From positions 32,268-81,030 of the forward strand of contig NZ_VLJN01000065.1 of the NCBI RefSeq assembly GCF_007829435.1: a stretch of 48,763 nucleotides of DNA, read 5' to 3'. The translations under genes and the position numbers were made by a program. Below, in pieces: positions 25,197 through 34,187 of the stretch. Each line of letters starts with the position of its first letter. The first letter of the stretch is position 1. The DNA is from Cupriavidus gilardii J11 (GTDB lineage: Bacteria; Pseudomonadota; Gammaproteobacteria; Burkholderiales; Burkholderiaceae). The notes below the pieces were generated by a model that did not search any database, was not told the origin of the DNA, and worked only from the letters and a program-made list of their open reading frames with translations.

Positions 25197-26825
25197 TCAC
25201 GCGGCCTTGCCGGCCCGCTCCACGATCGACAGCGCCACCGCCTCGGCCACTTCGATGCCGTCGATGGCGGCCGAGTAGATGCCACCGGCATAGCCCGCGC
25301 CCTCGCCGGCCGGATACAGCCCAGCCACATTGATGCTCTGATAGCGGTCGTTGCGGCGGATGCGCAGCGGCGACGACGTGCGGGTCTCCACGCCGGTCAG
25401 CACGGCATCGTCCATGGCAAACCCGGGCACCTGACGCTCGAACGCAGGCAGCGCCTCGCGGATCGCCTCGATCACGTAGTCGGGCAAGGCCGTGCTCAGG
25501 TCGGTAGGGGTCACGCCGGGCTTGTACGACGGCTCGACCGAACCGAGCGCGGTGGAAGGCCGGCGCGCCAGGAAGTCGCCGACCAGCTGGCCGGGCGCGC
25601 AGTAGTTGCGACCGCCCAGTTCGAACGCGCGCTCCTCCCAGTGACGCTGGAACGCGATGCCGGCCAGCGGTCCGCCTGGATAATCGTCCGGCGTGATGCC
25701 GACCACGATACCGGCATTGGCGTTGCGCTCGGCGCGCTTGTACTGGCTCATGCCGTTGGTCACCACACGGCCCGGCTCCGACGCGGCGGCCACCACCGTG
25801 CCACCCGGGCACATGCAGAAGCTGTAGACCGAGCGTCCGTTGCTGCAGTGATGCACGATCTTGTAATCGGCGGCGCCGAGCAGCTTGTTGCCGGCGAACT
25901 TGCCGAAGCGGCTACGGTTGATCATCCCCTGCGGATGCTCGATGCGGAAACCCAGCGAGAACGGTTTCGCCTCCATGAATACGCCGCGATCGTGCAGCAT
26001 CTGGAAGGTATCGCGGGCGCTATGCCCCACCGCCAGCACGACATGCTCTGTGGGCAGATAGTCGCCATTGGACAGTTTCAGTCCGCGCACCCGGCCGCCG
26101 TCGATATCGATATCGTCGACCCGCGTTTGGAAACGGATCTCGCCGCCCAGCGCGAAGATCTCCGCACGGATCTTCTCGACCATGCTGACCAGCCGGAAGG
26201 TGCCGATGTGCGGCCGCGCCTTGAACAGGATGTCCTCGGGCGCGCCCGCCTTGACGAATTCTTCCAGCACCTTGCGGCCGTAGTGCTTCGGGTCCTTGAT
26301 CTGGCTGTAGAGTTTGCCGTCGGAGAACGTGCCCGCGCCACCTTCGCCGAACTGCACATTCGATTCGGGATTGAGCACGCTCTTGCGCCACAGCCCGAAG
26401 GTGTCCTTCGTACGCTCCCGAACCTCCTTGCCGCGCTCCAGGATCAGCGGGCGGAAGCCCATCTGCGCCAGCAGCAATCCGGCCAGCAGGCCGCACGGGC
26501 CCATGCCGATGACCACGGGCCTCGGCGTATCGGCATGCCGGGGCGCGCTCGCGACAAAGCGGTACGCCATGTCGGGCGTCACGCTCCAGTTGGGCTCGCC
26601 GGCCATGCGCTTGCGGACGGCGGCTTCGTCCTTGACCTCGATATCGATGATGTAGGTCAGCTTGATGTCCGAGCGTTTGCGTGCGTCATGGGCGCGACGG
26701 AATACCTTGAAGCCCACCAGGCCGTCGCCCTTGACGCCGATCTCCGCGAGGCGCGCGCGGACAGCGGCCTCCAGGTCACTTTCGGTGTGGTCGAGGGGGA
26801 GTTTCAGTTCACTAAGGCGCAGCAT
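25197..26825 (-). CDS. FAD-dependent oxidoreductase (COG2509 type)
   Basis: A 542-residue flavoprotein. An N-terminal domain of about 95 residues (LRLSELKLPLDHTESDL) precedes the Rossmann FAD site VVIGMGPCGLLAGLLL. QFGEGGAGTFSDGKL, VVLAVGHSARDTFQML and the C-terminal GAGYAGGIYSAAIDG complete the FAD-binding fold. The family (uncharacterised FAD-dependent dehydrogenases) lacks a defined substrate. SFCMCPGGTVV holds a conserved Cys pair. The ATG at 26825 starts the conserved N-terminal domain; no strong ribosome site is visible. Confidence 0.9.
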   Translation of the reverse strand: MLRLSELKLPLDHTESDLEAAVRARLAEIGVKGDGLVGFKVFRRAHDARKRSDIKLTYIIDIEVKDEAAVRKRMAGEPNWSVTPDMAYRFVASAPRHADTPRPVVIGMGPCGLLAGLLLAQMGFRPLILERGKEVRERTKDTFGLWRKSVLNPESNVQFGEGGAGTFSDGKLYSQIKDPKHYGRKVLEEFVKAGAPEDILFKARPHIGTFRLVSMVEKIRAEIFALGGEIRFQTRVDDIDIDGGRVRGLKLSNGDYLPTEHVVLAVGHSARDTFQMLHDRGVFMEAKPFSLGFRIEHPQGMINRSRFGKFAGNKLLGAADYKIVHHCSNGRSVYSFCMCPGGTVVAAASEPGRVVTNGMSQYKRAERNANAGIVVGITPDDYPGGPLAGIAFQRHWEERAFELGGRNYCAPGQLVGDFLARRPSTALGSVEPSYKPGVTPTDLSTALPDYVIEAIREALPAFERQVPGFAMDDAVLTGVETRTSSPLRIRRNDRYQSINVAGLYPAGEGAGYAGGIYSAAIDGIEVAEAVALSIVERAGKAA

Positions 26826-26962
26826 GGGCAGATCGCAAGCGGGCCGCCGGCTTCCGCGGCCGGCCGGCCTGTAGGGTCGGCGGGAATGGCGGACGACCAA
26901 CCCGCCATTTTAATGCCTTTTGGCATTGGACCGCGCGGCCCGTGCTGCGATGTTCCCGCGGC

Positions 26963-27931
26963 TCAGTCGTTGCCGATCAGGGTCGAGAACCGGCGCAGGT
27001 CGACATTGCCGCCGGACAGGATCACGCCGACCCGTTTGCCGGCAACCTGATCCCCGGCGGCGAAGGCGGCGGCCGCGCCCAGACATCCGGTAGGCTCCAC
27101 CACCAGCTTCATGCGGCCGGCGAAGAATCGCATCGCCTCGACCAGTGCCGCATCGCTGACGGTCACGATATCGTCCACCAGTTCGCGCAGCACCGGGAAA
27201 GTCAGTTCGCCCAGATGCTGCGTCTGCGCGCCGTCCGCAAGCGTCTGCGGTGTCGGGATGTCGATGATCCGGCCGGCCCGCAGGCTCTGCTGCCCATCGT
27301 TGCCGGCTTCGGGCTCGACGCCGATGATGCGGCAATGCGGATGCAGCGCCCGCGCCGCGACCGCGCTGCCGGACAGCAGGCCGCCGCCGCCCAGCGGTAC
27401 GTACAGCACGTCCAGCGCCCCGGCCTCCTCGAACAGTTCCTTGGCTGCCGTGCCCTGCCCCGCCATCACGTCCGGGTGATCGAACGGCGGGATCACGGCC
27501 AGCCCCTGCTCGCTCGCCAGCCGCTCCGTAATGGCCTGGCGATCCTCGGTATAGCGGTCGTACAGCACGACCTCGGCGCCGTAACCGCGTGTGGCCTCGA
27601 TCTTCACCGCCGGCGCGTCCTTGGGCATCACGATCACCGCGCGCGTGCCGAACAGTTGCGCCGACAGCGCGATGGCCTGGGCATGGTTGCCCGACGAGAA
27701 TGCCGCCACGCCGCGCTCGCGCTGCGCCGGCGCCAGGCTGGCGATCGCGTTGTAGCCGCCGCGGAACTTGAATGCGCCCATGCGTTGCAGGTTCTCGCAT
27801 TTGAAGAACAGGCGCGCGCCGGTGCGCGCATCGGCCGTGGCCGACGTCAGCACCGGTGTGTGATGCGCAACGCCCCGCAAGCGGCGATGCGCCTCTACCA
27901 CGTCGGCAAACGAAATGGCCAGCTGGGTCAT
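26963..27931 (-). CDS. PLP-dependent threonine/serine dehydratase (or hydroxyaspartate ammonia-lyase)
   Basis: A 322-residue fold-type II PLP enzyme. The Schiff-base Lys is in GAFKFRGG, the phosphate loop is LGGGGLLSG, and the substrate-recognition loop FSSGNHAQ is intact. At about 320 residues without a regulatory ACT domain, it fits serine racemase, catabolic threonine dehydratase or threo-3-hydroxyaspartate ammonia-lyase. AAGGAG precedes the ATG. The start overlaps the stop of the DUF2917 gene (ATGA), so both are made together. A divergent MocR-type regulator sits just beyond. Exact substrate is undecided. Confidence 0.88.
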   Translation of the reverse strand: MTQLAISFADVVEAHRRLRGVAHHTPVLTSATADARTGARLFFKCENLQRMGAFKFRGGYNAIASLAPAQRERGVAAFSSGNHAQAIALSAQLFGTRAVIVMPKDAPAVKIEATRGYGAEVVLYDRYTEDRQAITERLASEQGLAVIPPFDHPDVMAGQGTAAKELFEEAGALDVLYVPLGGGGLLSGSAVAARALHPHCRIIGVEPEAGNDGQQSLRAGRIIDIPTPQTLADGAQTQHLGELTFPVLRELVDDIVTVSDAALVEAMRFFAGRMKLVVEPTGCLGAAAAFAAGDQVAGKRVGVILSGGNVDLRRFSTLIGND

Positions 27932-28335
27932 GAAACGGACTCCTTGTGTGAACGGTGGATGGGACGGATGCGCGCGCGACGTCGACGCCAGGCCGCTAGT
28001 ATGCGCGCGAGCTGGCGCACGGGAAACCACGCCGGCCGCTCCCGCAGTTCGACCACGGTGTCGCATAGCGGCCGCAGCTGGTACCAGCCGGTGCGCGGCA
28101 GCCGCAACACCATGCCGGCGGCCAGGGTCTGGCTTGGCCAGTGCAGTTGCTCGGCCATCCACACCGGCGGCTCCGCCAATGCCGCGCTGCCTCTGGCGAT
28201 GTGCAATACGGCACCGGAATGGCCGAAGAACAGGGCCGGCCGGCCAGCGGCCAGTGCCAGCGTCTGCGGGGCCATATCGGGCAGGGGATCGGAATGGGAA
28301 ACGGTATGCGGATCGTGACGGGGTACGGCGGCCAT
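27928..28335 (-). CDS. DUF2917 family protein
   Basis: A 135-residue protein of the DUF2917 family, common in Burkholderiales. A short beta-rich core (LALAAGRPALFFGHSGAVLH, PSQTLAAGMVLRLPRTGWYQ) resembles a small cupin-like barrel. The C-terminus is Arg-rich (WRRRRARIRP). GAGGAG precedes the ATG at 28335. It is translationally coupled to the dehydratase and divergent from the MocR gene. Function unknown. Confidence 0.75.
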   Translation of the reverse strand: MAAVPRHDPHTVSHSDPLPDMAPQTLALAAGRPALFFGHSGAVLHIARGSAALAEPPVWMAEQLHWPSQTLAAGMVLRLPRTGWYQLRPLCDTVVELRERPAWFPVRQLARILAAWRRRRARIRPIHRSHKESVS

Positions 28336-28444
28336 GGATTGCTCCTCGCAAGGCAACGGTCGGAAAGCGACCGTCAGCGTGCAATGACAGCGTAGCGGCC
28401 GCGCGGCCGGCGGGTCAGGCACAGTGCGCCGGTATTGCGAGCAG

Positions 28445-28470
28445 AACAGAGTTGGGGAATTCGCTCTGTT
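28445..28470. promoter_or_regulatory. Inverted repeat in the MocR/DUF2917 divergent region
   Basis: AACAGAG and CTCTGTT are separated by 12 bp, 62 bp before the MocR start. The position suits an autoregulatory or divergent operator for the MocR protein; no experiment supports it. Confidence 0.45.
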
Positions 28471-28531
28471 ACGATGCGGCAGTTCTTTTTCTGTATCTGT
28501 TGCGTATTCGCTTTCTGCGCCAACATGCCGC

Positions 28532-29968
28532 ATGGACGCCCTTCCGCTATACCGGCAACTCGCCACCCACTACCGGCACGCCATCGCCGCCGGCACCTTG
28601 CTGCCCGGCGACCGGCTGCCATCGGTCCGCGTGCTGATGGAGCGTCACCGCGTCAGCCTGTCCACGGCGCTACAGGCATGCCGCGAGATGGAAGCACAGG
28701 GACTGGTGGAGGCGCGCCCGCGATCCGGGTATTTCGTCCGCGTGCCGCGGCGTCCGACCACGCCGATCGAAGAGCCGTCCGCGGGCCTGCCCGATCCGGC
28801 CCAGTACGTCGGGATCCACGCCCGCATCTCGGCGATCATCGCGCGCGGCTTGCGGCATGCCGACGCGGTGAACTTCGCCGGCGCTTGCGCGCCGGCGGAG
28901 CTCTACCCCGTGGACGCGTTGCGCCAGGCGGCCAGCCGCGCGCTGCGCCGCCATCCCACGCTGCTGGCCAGCTCGGTCGAGCCTGAAGGCCACCCGGCCC
29001 TGCGCGCCGCGCTGGCCCGCCATGCGCTGCAGGCGCGCATGGCGTTGTCGCCGGAACAGATCGTCATTACGCACGGGTGCACGGAGGCGCTGAACCTGGC
29101 GTTGCGCGCGGTGGCCGGACCGGGCGACGTCATCGCGGTGGAGTCGCCCACCTACTATGGGCTGCTGCAGATCCTGGAGAGCCTGGGCATGCGCGCGCTC
29201 GAGGTGCCCACCAGCCCGCAGACCGGCATTTCGCTGGAGGCGCTGGAGCTGGCCGCGCAGACCTACGACAACATCCGCGCCGTGGTGGCGGTCCCCAACC
29301 TGCAGAATCCGCAGGGAAGCATCATGCCGGACGCCAACAAGGCACGGCTGGTGCAATGGTGCGAGACGCGCGGCATCGCGCTGATCGAGGACGATTGCTT
29401 CTCCGCGCTCGCCGAGGTCGATACCCCGCTGGCCGCCGCCAAGGCCTGGGACCGCTCCGGCAATGTGATCCACTGCGGATCGCTGCACAAGATCCTGGCG
29501 CCGGGCATGCGGCTGGGCTGGATCACCGCCGGCCGCTGGCAGCAACGGGTCGAGATGCTGAAATTCAGCCAGTCCCGGCCCAACGAGCTGCTGTCGCAAA
29601 TTGCGGCGGCCGACGTCATGGCCTCGGGCAATTTCGAACGCCACCTGCGCCGGCTGCGGCAGAAGCTGCGCGACCAGCGCGAGTGGGCAGCCCGCACCAT
29701 CGCGACGATGTTTCCCGCCGGCACGCGGCTATCCTCGCCGCGCGGCGGCATGCATCTGTGGGTGGAGCTGCCGGGAAGGCTGTCGTCGGAAGCGGTCTTC
29801 GACGAGGCGCTGCGGGCAGGCATCCGCGTCATGCCGGGCGTTGTGTTCTCGAACTCCAGCCGCTTCGACCACTGCATACGGATCAATACCGGCGCGCCGC
29901 GCTCCGCCGCGCTGGAACAGGCATTCGCCCGGCTGGCCGTGGTGGTGAACCGGTTGGCGGACAGGTAA
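28532..29968 (+). CDS. MocR-type (GntR helix-turn-helix plus aminotransferase domain) regulator
   Basis: A 478-residue transcription factor. It has an N-terminal GntR winged helix (residues about 1-70: LPLYRQLATHYRHAI, GDRLPSVRVLMERHRVSLST) and a fold-type I aminotransferase domain (about 110-478) with SLHKILAPGMRLGW, where the Lys is the PLP Schiff-base residue. MocR proteins sense PLP or amino-acid adducts and often control a divergent gene, here the DUF2917-dehydratase pair, which itself encodes a PLP enzyme. The ATG at 28532 begins the winged helix; earlier in-frame starts add a non-homologous leader. Confidence 0.9.
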   Translation: MDALPLYRQLATHYRHAIAAGTLLPGDRLPSVRVLMERHRVSLSTALQACREMEAQGLVEARPRSGYFVRVPRRPTTPIEEPSAGLPDPAQYVGIHARISAIIARGLRHADAVNFAGACAPAELYPVDALRQAASRALRRHPTLLASSVEPEGHPALRAALARHALQARMALSPEQIVITHGCTEALNLALRAVAGPGDVIAVESPTYYGLLQILESLGMRALEVPTSPQTGISLEALELAAQTYDNIRAVVAVPNLQNPQGSIMPDANKARLVQWCETRGIALIEDDCFSALAEVDTPLAAAKAWDRSGNVIHCGSLHKILAPGMRLGWITAGRWQQRVEMLKFSQSRPNELLSQIAAADVMASGNFERHLRRLRQKLRDQREWAARTIATMFPAGTRLSSPRGGMHLWVELPGRLSSEAVFDEALRAGIRVMPGVVFSNSSRFDHCIRINTGAPRSAALEQAFARLAVVVNRLADR

Positions 29969-30005
29969 CCGGCCGCACTACGGCGGTGCGCGCCGGGGCC
30001 CGTCG

Positions 30006-30032
30006 GTAGCCCTCTGTAGCCCTCTGTAGCCC
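30006..30032. repeat. Short tandem repeat (GTAGCCCTCT x 2.7)
   Basis: Ten-base unit repeated head to tail in the 230 nt gap between the MocR gene and the diguanylate cyclase gene. Likely slippage product; no function evident. Confidence 0.6.
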
Positions 30033-30198
30033 CATAGGCGGCCGCGACGCAACGGCGCAACGCGCGATAGTTTCCCCAAGCGGGCGGCCCTGCCCTATGC
30101 TAGCGCCTGCGCGCGCGGCAGCGGCTCCAGCGAGCCGTGTGGCCGACAGAGCCACCCCATCCACTGCGCCGCAAGGGAAATTCGGGAGAATCGCCTTG

Positions 30199-31695
30199 AT
30201 GGCAATGCATGCCGCGTCGCGCATCGTCGACGATTATCAAACCCTGTTCGAAGTGGCACCGGTCTCGCTCTGGCTGGAGGACTACAGCGGCGTGCGGCAG
30301 CATCTGCAGACGCTGCGCGAAAGCGGTATCACCGACCTGCGCGCCTACTTGCGCCAGCATCCGGAGCAGGTCGGCCACTGCTCGTCCCTGATCCGCCTGC
30401 TGGCCGTGAACCGCCGCACGCTGACACTGTACGGCGCCGCCGACCTTGCCGATCTGGTCGCCAATCTGCCTCTGGTGTTCCGCGATGACATGTTCGACCA
30501 GCACATCGAGGAGCTGGTCCAGCTGTGGAACGGCGACGGCGCCTTCGCCAGCCAGACCGTCAACTACACGCTGGACGGCGAACGGCTCGACATCCAGCTG
30601 GCCGGACGCGTGCTGCCGGGGCATGAGGACAGCTGGGACCGGGTACTGGTGTCCATCGACGACATCACGCAGCGCCACCGTGCGGAGACCGAGCTGCGCC
30701 GCAGCCAGCAGTATGCCGAGGGGCTGTTCGAACACTCGCCGGTGTCGCTATGGGTCGAAGACTTCAGCGCCGTGAAGGTACTGATCGACGAAGTGCGCGC
30801 GGCCGGCATCACCGACTTCCGCACCTTCCTGAACGTCCATCCCGATTTCGTCACACGCTGCATGCAGGAAATCCGCGTGATCGATGTCAACCAGCAGACG
30901 CTGCAGATGTTCAGCGCGCCCTCCAAGGACATCCTGATGTCCCGGCTCGGCGACGTGTTCCGCGACGATATGCGGCTGCATTTCGCCGAGCAACTGGTTG
31001 ACCTGTGGAACGAGAAGCTGTGGCAGCAGCGCGAGGTCGTCAATTACGCCCTGGACGGCCGCGCGGTGGACGTGTTCATGCAATGGTCGGTGTTTCCCGG
31101 CCGCGAGGCTGAATGGGACCAGGTGCTGGTCTCGCTGACCGACATCACCGCGCGCAAGAAGGCCGAGGCGTACGTCGAATTCCTGGGCAAGCACGATGTA
31201 CTGACCAAGCTCTACAACCGCGCGTACTACGAGGATGAATTGTCCCGGCTGGGACGCAAGGGACCGTGGCCGGTCAGCGTGATCGCGATCGACCTGAACG
31301 GCCTGAAGCTGGTCAACGACCAGCTGGGCCACGGCGATGGCGACGCCTTGCTGCGCCGGGCGGGCGAGGTGCTGAAGAAGGCCATCGGCGACCAGGCCTG
31401 CGTGGCGCGCGTGGGCGGCGACGAGTTCATGGTGCTGATGCCCGATCGCGACGAGCGGGCCGTGGCGATGGCGCTGGACCAGATCCAGAAAGTGGCGGCG
31501 TTGAACAACCAGTTCTATCCGGGGGCTGCGCTGTCCTTCGCCATCGGCGCGGCCACGTGCGCCCAGGGAGAGCGACTGACCGATGCCGTCAAGCTGGCTG
31601 ACGCGCGCATGTACCAGGCCAAGCGCGCCCACTACGAAGCGCTGCAAGGCGAGCGCGACCGCCGCCGTGGCGGCACGAGTCCCGTAACGATGTGA
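30199..31695 (+). CDS. Diguanylate cyclase with two tandem PAS-like sensory modules
   Basis: A 498-residue signalling enzyme that makes cyclic di-GMP. Two homologous modules, about 15-155 and about 175-315, each run from PVSLW(L/V)ED through GITD(L/F)R and VFRDDM to VLVS(I/L)(D/T)DIT. They are followed by a GGDEF domain with the active site GGDEF at 406-410 and the HDVLTKLYNR entry. The inhibitory RxxD site is absent at its usual place (GDQACVAR), so product inhibition may be lost. No membrane segment or signal peptide is seen, so it senses a cytosolic cue. The ATG at 30199 follows GGGAGA. Confidence 0.93.
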   Translation: MAMHAASRIVDDYQTLFEVAPVSLWLEDYSGVRQHLQTLRESGITDLRAYLRQHPEQVGHCSSLIRLLAVNRRTLTLYGAADLADLVANLPLVFRDDMFDQHIEELVQLWNGDGAFASQTVNYTLDGERLDIQLAGRVLPGHEDSWDRVLVSIDDITQRHRAETELRRSQQYAEGLFEHSPVSLWVEDFSAVKVLIDEVRAAGITDFRTFLNVHPDFVTRCMQEIRVIDVNQQTLQMFSAPSKDILMSRLGDVFRDDMRLHFAEQLVDLWNEKLWQQREVVNYALDGRAVDVFMQWSVFPGREAEWDQVLVSLTDITARKKAEAYVEFLGKHDVLTKLYNRAYYEDELSRLGRKGPWPVSVIAIDLNGLKLVNDQLGHGDGDALLRRAGEVLKKAIGDQACVARVGGDEFMVLMPDRDERAVAMALDQIQKVAALNNQFYPGAALSFAIGAATCAQGERLTDAVKLADARMYQAKRAHYEALQGERDRRRGGTSPVTM

Positions 31696-31732
31696 ATGGT
31701 CCGGGGCCGGCGCGACACGGCCCGCTTCGTGG

Positions 31733-32635
31733 TTACAGCCAGACGATCAGCGCGACACCCGCCACGATCAGCCCGAACTTCGTCACGTAGTAAAGCTGCC
31801 GGTTCCACGCCTTGAAGCGGCGGCGGTACTGCCCGCCCAGCCAGACGATGCGGAACAGCCGGTTGATCATGCCGGTCTGGTCACTGTCGTCGTTGGGCGA
31901 GCTGGCCGCCGTCATCACCTTGCGGCCGAGCCAGCGGTTGACCTTGGCGGCCCAGCCATAACGCATCGGCCGCTCGATATCGCAGAACAGGATCAGCCGG
32001 TTCTGGTCACTGCGGTTCTCGGCCCAGTGCAGATACGTTTCATCGAACACCACGCCCTGGCCGTCACGCCAGCTATGGCGCTCGCCGTCGACCTCGATGA
32101 AGCAGCGGTCGTCGTTGGGCGTCGACAGCCCGAGGTGATAGCGCAGCGAACCGGCGAACGGGTCGCGATGGGGATTGAGCTTGCCGCCCGGTGGCAGCTC
32201 GGCGAACATCGCCGCCTTGACGAACGGCAGTTCGCGCAGCAGCGCCACGGTGCGCGGGCAGAGCTGCTCGGCCGACGGGTGATGCGCCTCGTACCACTTC
32301 AGGTAGAAGCGTTTCCAGCCGTATTTGAAGAAGGAATTGAAGCCGGCATCGTCGTTCTTTTCGGCCGCCTTGATCTTGCGCATCGCGGCGAGTGCCAGGC
32401 CCTCATCGCGGATCTCGGGCCACGCCTCCCGCAGCCGCTCCAGCTCGGGAAAGCGCTCGACTGGAATGTACGGTGTGCGAGGCACGCCGGAGAAGGCGTA
32501 CATGAAGCAGTTGACCGGCGCCACCAGCGCGGAATGGTCCAGCAGCTGGCGCCAGATGCGCAGCCTGACCTTGCCGCGGAAATGCACATACAGAATCGCG
32601 CCGAGGTACAGCGCGACGATGATCCACTTGACCAA
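31733..32635 (-). CDS. lpxO: LpxO-like Fe(II)/2-oxoglutarate lipid A hydroxylase
   Basis: A 300-residue aspartyl/asparaginyl beta-hydroxylase-family enzyme. LpxO adds a 2-hydroxyl to a secondary lipid A acyl chain at the inner membrane. The N-terminal helix VKWIIVALYLGAILYVHF anchors it. The jelly-roll has the iron motif NPHRDPF (His, Asp) and the distal His in YLHWAEN. A second hydrophobic segment ends the protein. The start is a TTG at 32635, favoured by AAGGAG 8 nt upstream and by the family's N-terminal MVKW-like sequence. A promoter lies at 32685-32712. The lipid A role is inferred from the family. Confidence 0.85.
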   Translation of the reverse strand: MVKWIIVALYLGAILYVHFRGKVRLRIWRQLLDHSALVAPVNCFMYAFSGVPRTPYIPVERFPELERLREAWPEIRDEGLALAAMRKIKAAEKNDDAGFNSFFKYGWKRFYLKWYEAHHPSAEQLCPRTVALLRELPFVKAAMFAELPPGGKLNPHRDPFAGSLRYHLGLSTPNDDRCFIEVDGERHSWRDGQGVVFDETYLHWAENRSDQNRLILFCDIERPMRYGWAAKVNRWLGRKVMTAASSPNDDSDQTGMINRLFRIVWLGGQYRRRFKAWNRQLYYVTKFGLIVAGVALIVWL

Positions 32636-32684
32636 CGGAATTCTCCTTCCCGCCTGCGTCTGCCGAGCCCCGGCTTATCGACAC

Positions 32685-32712
32685 ACTATAGGGATAAAAC
32701 CGCCATAGTCTA
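32685..32712 (-). promoter_or_regulatory. Sigma-70 promoter of lpxO
   Basis: On the minus strand TAGACT (32712-32707), 16 bp spacer, TATAGT (32690-32685). It is about 50 nt before the TTG start. Confidence 0.5.
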
Positions 32713-32771
32713 CAGAAATGACAGGCATCCTGCAGGAGCGGCACACGCCACCGTTGCTCGCGTAACACGGG

Positions 32772-33083
32772 TCAGCCGTCGCCGCGGGCGCCGCGCGCGA
32801 TGCGGTCGATCAGGGTTCTTGCGTCGTCGGGCGCGCCCTGCAGGGTCAGCAACCTGGCGTTCAGCACCAGGTTCTCCAGCACCAGCTTGGCGGTGGAGGC
32901 CCACATCGTGGCCAGCAACGCGTCGGCGGACAGGCCGGACGACTCCATGGCCTGCGAGCGCTCGGCCACCAGCCGGCAGGCCAGCTCGCGCAGCGCCGCA
33001 TCGTCGAACGGCAGGTTGGCATAGTCGATCGGGTCTTCCTTCTCGACCTCCACCATCAGTTGCATCAGCATGTCCTCGGTCAT
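32772..33083 (-). CDS. Hypothetical protein
   Basis: Unrecognised 103-residue acidic, helix-rich protein (MTEDMLMQLMVEVEKED; two Leu/Ala-rich helices follow). The ATG at 33083 has AAGGAG 8 nt upstream, strong support for translation. No membrane segments or Cys motifs. It stands between lpxO and a divergent small gene. Confidence 0.7.
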   Translation of the reverse strand: MTEDMLMQLMVEVEKEDPIDYANLPFDDAALRELACRLVAERSQAMESSGLSADALLATMWASTAKLVLENLVLNARLLTLQGAPDDARTLIDRIARGARGDG

Positions 33084-33327
33084 TGGCCGCTCCTTGCGCA
33101 AGATGATGGGCCGGATGCCCATTGGGACGAAGCTACGGTACGAGCTGTCCCGCTGTCAACGCCAGCACGGCGCGCGCCGGCACGCGGGTATCCTCCGCTG
33201 AAAGACGACCAAACATCACGTATGGAACCGGCGCGGCGATAGGAAAACCCCAAGGCGATGCATTGAACAAAGCGTGTAAGCTGGGAGTCTGAAACGACAT
33301 CCTGTTCCTGTCGGAGATACAGCACAC

Positions 33328-33624
33328 ATGACCAAAGGTTTGTTGTCCGCCATGCGCCAATACGCGTGGTTCAAGGGAGTGAAGCATCACGTGGTGCAAG
33401 GGGCCGAGGCATTGGCCACGCTGCTGCGGTCGCCGTCGGTAGCGGCGCGCGCAGTGGCCGCGATCATCGCCGAAACGAAGGACGGCGTGCAGGTATGGGT
33501 TTCCTATTTTGGCAAGCCGCTCGATCCGCACACGACCTATGTACTGTGGCCGCAGCGGCTGCTGAAACCGGCGCGCAGGCGCATCGCACTGCCGGCGTTC
33601 CGGCGCGACAAACCGGACCAGTGA
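33328..33624 (+). CDS. Hypothetical protein
   Basis: Unrecognised 98-residue basic protein. The N-terminus has a helix of about 45 residues (GLLSAMRQYAWFKGVKHHV), then VQVWVSYFGKPL and an Arg-rich tail (LLKPARRRIALPAFRR). GGAG lies 11 nt before the ATG, a little far. Small size and basicity would suit a nucleic-acid or membrane-surface role, but this is not shown. Confidence 0.6.
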   Translation: MTKGLLSAMRQYAWFKGVKHHVVQGAEALATLLRSPSVAARAVAAIIAETKDGVQVWVSYFGKPLDPHTTYVLWPQRLLKPARRRIALPAFRRDKPDQ

Positions 33625-33768
33625 CGCGCCGCGGCAACGCGCGACTGTAGGCGACGTGCGGACAGCAGCCACCCGGCCCCGGTCACTAGAATGAGGCGAG
33701 GGAAAGGGAAAGCGAAAGCGAAGCCATGACCGGGGCTGCACCCGAACGATCGAGACGAGGAGCGACAA

Positions 33769-34065
33769 ATGGACCTGCCGGAACCCGTACACGACGAAGC
33801 ACTGGTCAACCTGTATCTGGAGCGCATTTCCGCGCTGTCGGTGAGCGCATTCGACGGCGCCGATGTGAGCGACGAGCTGCAGCAGGTGATGACGGAGGCG
33901 GTCAGCGAGTGTGATGCCAGCAAGTCCGCGCCCGCCGGCAACAACCTGCAGGTACTGGTGGCGCGGTTGCGAGACCGTGCTGCCGCGGCCGAACGCGAGG
34001 ACCAACCGGCGGTACGCGATACCTTCGAGCAGGCCCTGGCCCTCGCCGGCGCCACAGCAAGCTGA
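33769..34065 (+). CDS. Hypothetical protein
   Basis: Unrecognised 98-residue acidic, all-helical protein (LVNLYLERISALSVSAF, VSDELQQVMTEAVSE, LQVLVARLRDRAAAAE). GAGGAG sits 7 nt before the ATG. A TAGAAT -10-like hexamer lies about 80 nt upstream. No motif gives a function. Confidence 0.65.
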   Translation: MDLPEPVHDEALVNLYLERISALSVSAFDGADVSDELQQVMTEAVSECDASKSAPAGNNLQVLVARLRDRAAAAEREDQPAVRDTFEQALALAGATAS

Positions 34066-34187
34066 CACTTCAATCGCCGACCCGGTTCTGGGTCGGCGCA
34101 TCCCTCGCAAGCAATAGCGCGGAAAAGCAAGGCGACGGCACCATGCCGTCGTAGTGTCCGAGGCTCCATGACACCCGGAGCCTCGCG

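Noticed and set aside
26912..26927. Hairpin AATGCC-TTTT-GGCATT between the dehydratase and flavoprotein genes
   Set aside because: Short stem, with A rather than T following on the minus strand; not a convincing terminator.
24659..27050. Long plus-strand frames opposite DUF1415, the flavoprotein and the dehydratase
   Set aside because: The minus-strand proteins have clear motifs (FAD site, PLP Lys); the plus frames have none.
30006..30032. Tandem GTAGCCCTCT units as a possible CRISPR or regulatory array
   Set aside because: Fewer than three 10 bp units with no spacers; simple slippage is sufficient.
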